Assembly (NCBI GenBank): GCA_937880705.1
Contig: CALGRZ010000025.1
Span: 1 to 9,942 of the forward strand
Origin: an uncultured Alistipes sp.
GTDB lineage: Bacteria > Bacteroidota > Bacteroidia > Bacteroidales > Rikenellaceae
Reading direction: 5' to 3'
DNA length: 9,942 nucleotides
Positions 6,512-9,942 of the stretch are shown here, piece after piece (within the stretch, counting starts at the first letter, position 1; every line of letters begins with the position of its first letter). The position numbers and the translations under genes are program-made. The notes beneath the pieces are model-generated. The model worked only from the letters and a program-made list of their open reading frames with translations, had not been told where the DNA came from and did no database searches.

Positions 6512-7053
6512 TACTAACACTCTTGCAACTGCTGTGGAGCTACCTCAAGATAGGCTTCTTCGGCTTTGGTGGCGGATATGCCATGCTCTCGCTCATACAC
6601 AGCGAGGTGGTGGTGCGCAACGGCTGGCTCACCAACGGCGAGTTCTCCGACATTGTAGCCATATCGCAGATGACACCCGGCCCCATAGCCCTGAACTCGG
6701 CAACATACATAGGCTACGAGGTTGCAGGCATCGCAGGCTCGGTAGTGGCCACAACAGCCGTATGCATCCCCGCCCTCACGGTGATGATGCTCCTCACGCG
6801 CTTCTTCCTCAAGCTCCACGACAACCGCTATGTCAAGGGGGTGGTGAAGTGCATGCGCCCCGTAGTGGTGGGCATGATAGCCTCGGCAGCACTGCTGCTG
6901 ATGTTTCCCCACTCGGAGGATGGCCGCAGCTTTATAGATGTGTGGAGCTGGATAATATTCGCCCTCACGCTGGCAGCCTCGGCAAGGAGGATAAACCCCA
7001 TCCTGCTGCTGGTGCTATCGGGCGTAGCAGGAGTGCTGATATATGGTCTGTAA
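6508..7053 (+). CDS. Monodomain CHR (chromate-type) transporter, second of a pair
   Basis: This protein also has 181 residues and carries the CHR motifs at exactly the same positions as its neighbour: FGGGYAM at 20-26 and TPGPIALNSATYIGY at 56-70. The two are therefore ancient duplicates. Elsewhere the sequences have diverged, as expected for halves of a heterodimer. The frame is open upstream to 6415, but the start is placed at the ATG 6508-6510. It has a strong Shine-Dalgarno (AAAGGAGG, 6493-6500) at ideal spacing, overlaps the preceding stop as ATGA, and gives an N-terminus matching that of the partner. A hairpin terminator follows 6 nt after the stop, making this the last gene of the operon. 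Confidence 0.9.
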   Translation: MILTLLQLLWSYLKIGFFGFGGGYAMLSLIHSEVVVRNGWLTNGEFSDIVAISQMTPGPIALNSATYIGYEVAGIAGSVVATTAVCIPALTVMMLLTRFFLKLHDNRYVKGVVKCMRPVVVGMIASAALLLMFPHSEDGRSFIDVWSWIIFALTLAASARRINPILLLVLSGVAGVLIYGL

Positions 7054-7059
7054 AAGGTA

Positions 7060-7097
7060 TGGGGCTGTCCAACAAGTGTGTTGCGACAGCCCCATTT
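7060..7097. terminator. Long hairpin terminator after the CHR pair
   Basis: A 10-bp stem (TGGGGCTGTC 7060-7069 with 7085-7094) is extended by a further 5 bp (7070-7074 with 7079-7083) past one bulged C (7084), closing on a 4-nt loop. The T-tract is short (ATTTGCTT). On the - strand the sequence beyond the stem reads ACCTTTTAC, so the hairpin may also end the convergent outer membrane protein transcript. Confidence 0.75.
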
Positions 7098-7110
7098 GCT
7101 TGAGGTTGAA

Positions 7111-7821
7111 TTAGAACGTCCACTTAAGACCCACGGCCGGCATAACATGGAAGCCCCTATCGACAAAGTTGTTCGAGAGCTCAACCTCACCACCGACACT
7201 TAAGTTAATCTTCTCCCAGCCCTTAATCTTATTGAGGTTTACCCAGAACTGCGGCTCGGTGATAAAGATATACTCGGTATTCTGCCACGGGCGCACCTCG
7301 CGCCAGAAGTCCACAAAACCACTGAAGAGACACCACCCCTTGGCAAAGGTGATGCTCCACACGCCCGTAAGCTGGAAGTTGTGTACCTGGGCTCTGTTCA
7401 TAGCATCGCGCGTGCCGGGTATGGCCTTATACATCGCCGATATAGACCATGTCTTGCTGAAGTCCTTCGAGTGTCCCGAGTAGGTAAGACCACCAAGCCA
7501 GGCGTTGTTGAACGAGCCTGCGGCGGTGCTCAAGCCACCGTCATACTCCACATGCACCGAGAGCCAACCAACCGGACTATCCTGCCAGAAGTTGAACTCG
7601 CGCGCAATCTCCCAGTAGGCACCCACGGCTTTGGGGGCGTAGTCCACATCAACGAAGAGGTATGTGCTACCAAATGAGTCGGGACGGAACATCTCGACGG
7701 TCGAGGTTGCGCAGTTGCGACCTGCATCGTAGTAGAGCTGTACGTTCTGCGCCGAGGCACTATACGACGCACCTATCATCACAGCCAGCACGATGAGCAA
7801 AAGTGAGGATAGCTTCTTCAT
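7111..7821 (-). CDS. DUF5020 family (Tsx-like) outer membrane protein
   Basis: This 236-residue protein has a Sec signal peptide: MKK, a hydrophobic core at 7-18, and probable cleavage after A24 in SASA-Q. The mature part is rich in aromatic residues and in alternating polar/hydrophobic strands (QLYYDAGR, TYLFVDVDY, GWLSVHVEYDGG, SFNNAWLGGLTYSG). It ends in a C-terminal Phe (VGLKWTF), the usual signal for BAM-mediated barrel insertion. It fits the DUF5020 family of Bacteroidetes, distantly related to the nucleoside channel Tsx. The transported substrate is unknown. It is a single gene, convergent with the CHR pair. Its immediate upstream region is the second copy of the promoter cassette, so it may share control with the U32 operon. 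The family call is from memory of the pattern. Confidence 0.82.
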   Translation of the reverse strand: MKKLSSLLLIVLAVMIGASYSASAQNVQLYYDAGRNCATSTVEMFRPDSFGSTYLFVDVDYAPKAVGAYWEIAREFNFWQDSPVGWLSVHVEYDGGLSTAAGSFNNAWLGGLTYSGHSKDFSKTWSISAMYKAIPGTRDAMNRAQVHNFQLTGVWSITFAKGWCLFSGFVDFWREVRPWQNTEYIFITEPQFWVNLNKIKGWEKINLSVGGEVELSNNFVDRGFHVMPAVGLKWTF

Positions 7822-7850
7822 AGCTTAAGTCTTTATAAGGGTTACTTTTA

Positions 7851-7858
7851 CAAATATA
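7851..7858 (-). promoter_or_regulatory. Proximal -7 element of the outer membrane protein gene
   Basis: TATATTTG on the - strand matches TAnnTTTG and lies 29 nt upstream of the ATG. A second identical octamer lies 87 bp further upstream (7938-7945). No clear -33 TTTG accompanies either. Confidence 0.55.
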
Positions 7859-7921
7859 CGAAAAAGTATTGGGATAGCCTCACTTCCGAGGCTCTTTATT
7901 GCAGAGCCATCATGTAGAGGG

Positions 7922-7938
7922 GGCATCACTCTGATGCC
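7922..7938 (-). promoter_or_regulatory. Perfect 7-3-7 palindrome just after a -7 box (copy 2)
   Basis: This is the same 17-nt palindrome as at 3131-3147, again starting at the last base of the octamer. Its exact conservation, while other parts of the cassette vary, suggests a function as an operator or 5' hairpin. Confidence 0.5.
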
Positions 7939-8000
7939 AAATATACGAATTATAGCGCAAATGGTGCTATGTTGGCCAGATTTTTTTCATCGCTGACCAT

Positions 8001-8043
8001 AAAAAATAGTCAAAGGGGTACCGACCCACGAGTCAGCACCCCT
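8001..8043 (-). terminator. Hairpin terminator after pth
   Basis: A 12-bp stem (8014-8025 with 8032-8043, two G-T wobbles when read as - strand RNA) encloses a 6-nt loop. A run of six T on the - strand follows, 7 nt beyond the stem. The stem is strong but the T-run is displaced. Confidence 0.65.
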
Positions 8044-8071
8044 CTAAAAGTACCCCTAAAGGCTCTGTCGG

Positions 8072-8635
8072 CTACTTGCCGTTATACGAGTTCATCGTTC
8101 TATCTGCACCGATAGATGCAAACGCGAGTATGGCATCGCCAAAGAGCTTAAGACGCTCGGGCATCTGCTTGCGCTCCTCGTCGGAGAAGTCGCCCAGAAC
8201 GTAGTCCACCTGATGGCCGCGCTGAAAGTCGCCTCCCACACCAAAGCGTATGCGGGCATACTGATTGTCGCCCAGCAGCTCGGTGATGCTCTTCAGGCCG
8301 TTGTGACCACCCTCCGAGCCGCTCTTGCGCATGCGGAAGGTACCAAACGGCAGGGCTATGTCGTCCGAGATGATAAGCAGATTTTCACGCGGCACACGCT
8401 CCTGCTCCATCCAATACCTCACGGCCTTACCCGAGAGGTTCATATAGGTCGAAGGCTTAAGCAGCAGCAGGGTGCGACCACGGTGTTTGAGCGTGGCCAT
8501 AGCACCATAACGTACCGTCGTAAAAGAGATATTGGATGCCTCGGCCAAGGCATCCAACACTCTGAATCCTATGTTGTGACGGGTAGAGGCGTACTCGGCA
8601 CCTATGTTACCCAATCCTACAACGAGGTATTTCAT
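8072..8635 (-). CDS. pth: Peptidyl-tRNA hydrolase
   Basis: This 187-residue cytoplasmic esterase releases tRNA from peptidyl-tRNAs that drop off the ribosome. All key residues of the bacterial Pth family are visible: the GLGNIG start with N10, catalytic H20 in TRHNIGF, N66 in KPSTYMNLSG, D91 in SDDIALPFG, and N112 in GSEGGHNGLKS. These correspond to E. coli N10, H20, N68, D93 and N114. The length is typical. It lies 13 nt downstream of rplY on the same strand, a common Bacteroidetes arrangement, and no separate promoter is visible, so it is probably read from the rplY promoter. A hairpin terminator follows. Confidence 0.97.
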   Translation of the reverse strand: MKYLVVGLGNIGAEYASTRHNIGFRVLDALAEASNISFTTVRYGAMATLKHRGRTLLLLKPSTYMNLSGKAVRYWMEQERVPRENLLIISDDIALPFGTFRMRKSGSEGGHNGLKSITELLGDNQYARIRFGVGGDFQRGHQVDYVLGDFSDEERKQMPERLKLFGDAILAFASIGADRTMNSYNGK

Positions 8636-8648
8636 CCGCTACAATTTA

Positions 8649-9212
8649 TTAGTTAGCAGCAGCACGTGATGCACGTGTTACACGAACAGCACATACAGCA
8701 GTAGTAGCAGGAGTTACGAAAGTCAAGCCATCGAACTGCAAGTCACCTACGAAGATAGTCTGACCAACCTTCAAAGGAGTTACATCAACAACGATCTCGT
8801 CGGGCAACTTATCAACCATTGCCTTAACAACCAACTTACGAGCCGACAAAGCCAACTTACCGCCGACCTTAACACCCTCGGCGTTACCTGTAAGGCGTAC
8901 GGGAATAGCGATAGCAACGGGCTTGCCCTCCTGAACACGGTAGAAGTCGATGTGGAGAATCTGCTCACGAACAGGGTGGAACTGAACCTCACGCATAACG
9001 GCCTTTTCAACCTTACCATCAATCTCAATCTCAACGATGTATGAGTTGGGAGTGTAAATCAAGGGCTTTACAGCCTTTGTATCAACGGTGAAAGCAACCT
9101 CCTCACCACCACCATACAAAATACAGGGAACAAGACCCTCACGACGATAAGCCTTGGCAGCCTTCTTGCCAAAACCATCACGCTTAACAGCTTTAATTTC
9201 AAGTGTTTGCAT
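8649..9212 (-). CDS. rplY: 50S ribosomal protein bL25, long CTC/TL5 form
   Basis: This 187-residue ribosomal protein binds 5S rRNA in the central protuberance of the large subunit. The N-terminal half (about 1-92) is the L25 5S-binding domain: KRDGFGKKAAKAYRREGLVP with the CILYGG turn, then REVQFHPVREQILHIDFYRV. Residues about 93-180 form the second beta domain of the CTC/TL5 form (VAIAIPVRLTGNAEGVKVGG, LPDEIVVDVTPLKVGQTIFV). The short Ala-rich tail ends in RAAAN. Codon use shifts towards that of highly expressed genes compared with its neighbours. The ATG at 9210-9212 has no Shine-Dalgarno but an A/T-rich leader, as is usual for Bacteroidetes. It heads an operon with pth. Confidence 0.97.
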   Translation of the reverse strand: MQTLEIKAVKRDGFGKKAAKAYRREGLVPCILYGGGEEVAFTVDTKAVKPLIYTPNSYIVEIEIDGKVEKAVMREVQFHPVREQILHIDFYRVQEGKPVAIAIPVRLTGNAEGVKVGGKLALSARKLVVKAMVDKLPDEIVVDVTPLKVGQTIFVGDLQFDGLTFVTPATTAVCAVRVTRASRAAAN

Positions 9213-9297
9213 AATAATAAATTTTTAATTGTTATAACCTGCGGCATTACTCAACCCGGCCCGTAACACTAAAAGCCAAGCCCCATTATGCCTGAAT
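9213..9297 (-). promoter_or_regulatory. rplY 5' leader, about 85 nt
   Basis: The stretch between the predicted transcript start and the rplY ATG is GC-rich in its first part and AT-rich near the start codon. It can close with a 5-bp stem GGCAT/ATGCC (9288-9292 with 9243-9247) around a GC-rich interior. This may be a ribosomal-protein leader, but the pairing is weak and the call is tentative. Confidence 0.25.
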
Positions 9298-9303
9298 CGG
9301 CGA

Positions 9304-9334
9304 CAAAGATATGATTTTTAATTCAAATAACAAA
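9304..9334 (-). promoter_or_regulatory. Consensus Bacteroidetes promoter for rplY-pth
   Basis: On the - strand, TTTG (complement of 9331-9334), a 19-nt AT-rich spacer and TATCTTTG (complement of 9304-9311) match the sigma-ABfr consensus fully. It is one of the two best promoters in the window. Confidence 0.85.
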
Positions 9335-9376
9335 ATTTTCTTAATGCCAATCGCGTAAGCATCAGCACATAAGCAC

Positions 9377-9405
9377 AAAAAAGGCTGCGACCATCTATCA
9401 CAGCC
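9377..9405 (-). terminator. Hairpin terminator after the porin 3' end
   Basis: On the - strand a 7-bp stem GGCTGTG/CGCAGCC (9399-9405 with 9383-9389, one G-T wobble) with a 9-nt loop runs directly into six T (complement of 9377-9382). It lies about 20 nt after the stop codon at 9427 and separates that gene from the rplY promoter. Confidence 0.8.
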
Positions 9406-9426
9406 CTATATTCCAAAAATCTCCGT

Positions 9427-9942
9427 TTAGAACATTGCAGCAGCCTGAATCTGCATCATGTTGTTGTGACCCTTGCCCTGAATGTAATCCTCATAGACAT
9501 AGTTCAGCTGCAACTTGAAGTGCTTAACGGGTTGCCAAGCAAGACCTGCTGTATAGTGTGTATGAAGCTGAAGAGGAATCTTTACATTTTCCTTAAGAGC
9601 CTTTACCATATCATAAGCTTCTTTCGGACCTAAAATGCCTGCCATATCCTTAATGCAAATTGTATCGGCACCCATTTTTTCCAGGGTGCAAGCTAGCTTA
9701 ACAAAATAGTCTTCATTGTGAACGGGGCTTGTGGTATAGCTTATTGCAGCTTCACACATACCGCCGTAGTGTTTAACAAATTTAATAGCACTCTCTAAAT
9801 TTCTGGGGTCGTTTAAGGCATCGAATATTCTCACAACATCAATACCATTTTCAATAGATTTTTTGCAAAATGCTTCAACAACATCGTCAGCATAGTGTTT
9901 GTAGCCTAAAATATTCTGCCCGCGGAAAAGCATCTGAAGCTT
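9427..9942 (-). CDS. Chimeric ORF: carboxyltransferase fragment joined to a porin C-terminus; partial at right edge
   Basis: The frame is open to the right edge (KLQ precedes the first Met at 9931-9933) and ends at TAA 9427-9429. Residues 1 to about 130 after that Met are the middle of a biotin-dependent carboxyltransferase such as oxaloacetate decarboxylase alpha or pyruvate carboxylase subunit B: LFRGQNILGYKHYADD, VVRIFDALND, CIKDMAGIL with the Lys that is carboxylated in this family, and LHTHYT with two metal-ligand His. Where the family should continue (…SGLASM…), the protein switches to LAWQPVKHFKLQLNYVY…QIQAAAMF, a typical Bacteroidetes porin ending with a final Phe. The first part uses AAA, GAA, ATT, TTA and AGA codons, unlike the rest of the window; the second part fits it. 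Only the porin end with its terminator is likely native. The join is probably an artefact. Confidence 0.75.
   Translation of the reverse strand, partial: KLQMLFRGQNILGYKHYADDVVEAFCKKSIENGIDVVRIFDALNDPRNLESAIKFVKHYGGMCEAAISYTTSPVHNEDYFVKLACTLEKMGADTICIKDMAGILGPKEAYDMVKALKENVKIPLQLHTHYTAGLAWQPVKHFKLQLNYVYEDYIQGKGHNNMMQIQAAAMF
9538..9549 (-). other. Probable chimera junction
   Basis: These 12 nt encode AGLA, which fits both the carboxyltransferase (HTHYTxGLA) and the porin (AGLAWQP). A short shared sequence of this kind is where a false join would occur. Composition and homology both change across it. Confidence 0.6.

Larger units (their letters stand above)
7849..7945 (-). repeat. Promoter-bearing dispersed repeat cassette, copy 2
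   Basis: This is the inverted, gap-free counterpart of 3124-3220, oriented towards the outer membrane protein gene. Both ends carry the same 12-mer TTCGTATATTTG (- strand; octamers at 7938-7945 and 7851-7858), 87 bp apart. Inside are the palindrome GGCATCA-GAG-TGATGCC (7922-7938) and hairpin GGCTCT/AGAGCC (7903-7908 with 7890-7895). A third stem, AGCCTC/GAGGCT (7888-7893 with 7876-7881), shares bases with the second, so the two cannot form together. There is only one unit here and no tandem copy. Confidence 0.9.

Noticed and set aside
5468..6520. A 350-codon open frame on the - strand
   Set aside because: It lies antisense across the methyltransferase and the first CHR gene, both with clear family motifs. 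Its protein is rich in His, Tyr, Cys and Gly with no recognisable domain. It is a shadow of GC-rich codon use.
3124..7945. Composite transposon or IS element bounded by the inverted cassettes
   Set aside because: The interior holds no transposase and its genes share the codon use of the surrounding chromosome. The cassettes are promoter-proximal and have no terminal inverted repeats.
9937..9942. AAGCTT at the very end as a cloning boundary
   Set aside because: It encodes the expected K-L of the carboxyltransferase (KLQML), so it may be coincidence. The left edge shows no matching site.

Overview
The window looks like a piece of a Bacteroidales chromosome, most likely Rikenellaceae/Alistipes-like. 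The evidence is: GC-rich coding with a strong preference for AAG, GAG, CGC and CTC codons; several close matches to the Bacteroidetes housekeeping promoter (-7 TAnnTTTG, in two cases with a -33 TTTG 19 bp upstream); few Shine-Dalgarno sequences; a fused type II DAHP synthase/chorismate mutase; and a DUF5020-type outer membrane protein. The genus is an inference. The gene content is mostly housekeeping.

Left part (1-3000): the 3' end of a cyclophilin-type peptidyl-prolyl isomerase is followed 12 nt later by a bifunctional DAHP synthase/chorismate mutase with a GTG start. Both are on the + strand and end in a bidirectional hairpin terminator (1420-1454). Facing them on the - strand are a 56-residue 2[4Fe-4S] ferredoxin, which has its own consensus promoter inside the 3' end of the next gene, and serS.

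Middle (3000-7100): the 269-nt gap between divergent serS and the + strand operon is packed with repeats and promoter octamers. The operon is U32 peptidase-like protein, SAM methyltransferase, and two monodomain CHR (chromate-type) transporters. Its genes are joined by ATGA overlaps or a 6-nt gap, and it ends in a strong hairpin. The first two genes resemble rRNA-modification enzymes.

Right part (7100-9942, all - strand): a DUF5020 outer membrane protein, then pth and rplY (an rplY-pth operon with a textbook promoter and an 85-nt leader). The last ORF joins the C-terminus of a Bacteroidales porin to an AT-rich, Clostridia-like biotin-dependent carboxyltransferase fragment. This ORF is probably an assembly or library chimera at a contig end, not a real gene.

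The most interesting signal is a 97-nt cassette present twice, at 3124-3220 (+) and 7849-7945 (-), with no indels and about 89% identity. It lies immediately upstream of two unrelated genes and always points into them. It begins and ends with the TATnTTTG promoter octamer, has a perfect 7-3-7 palindrome directly after the first octamer, and shows locus-specific octamer variants shared by both of its ends. At the U32 locus a second, truncated unit lies in tandem at the same 87-bp period. This looks like a dispersed promoter-bearing repeat family. No larger new system (defence, CRISPR, integrase or similar) is visible.
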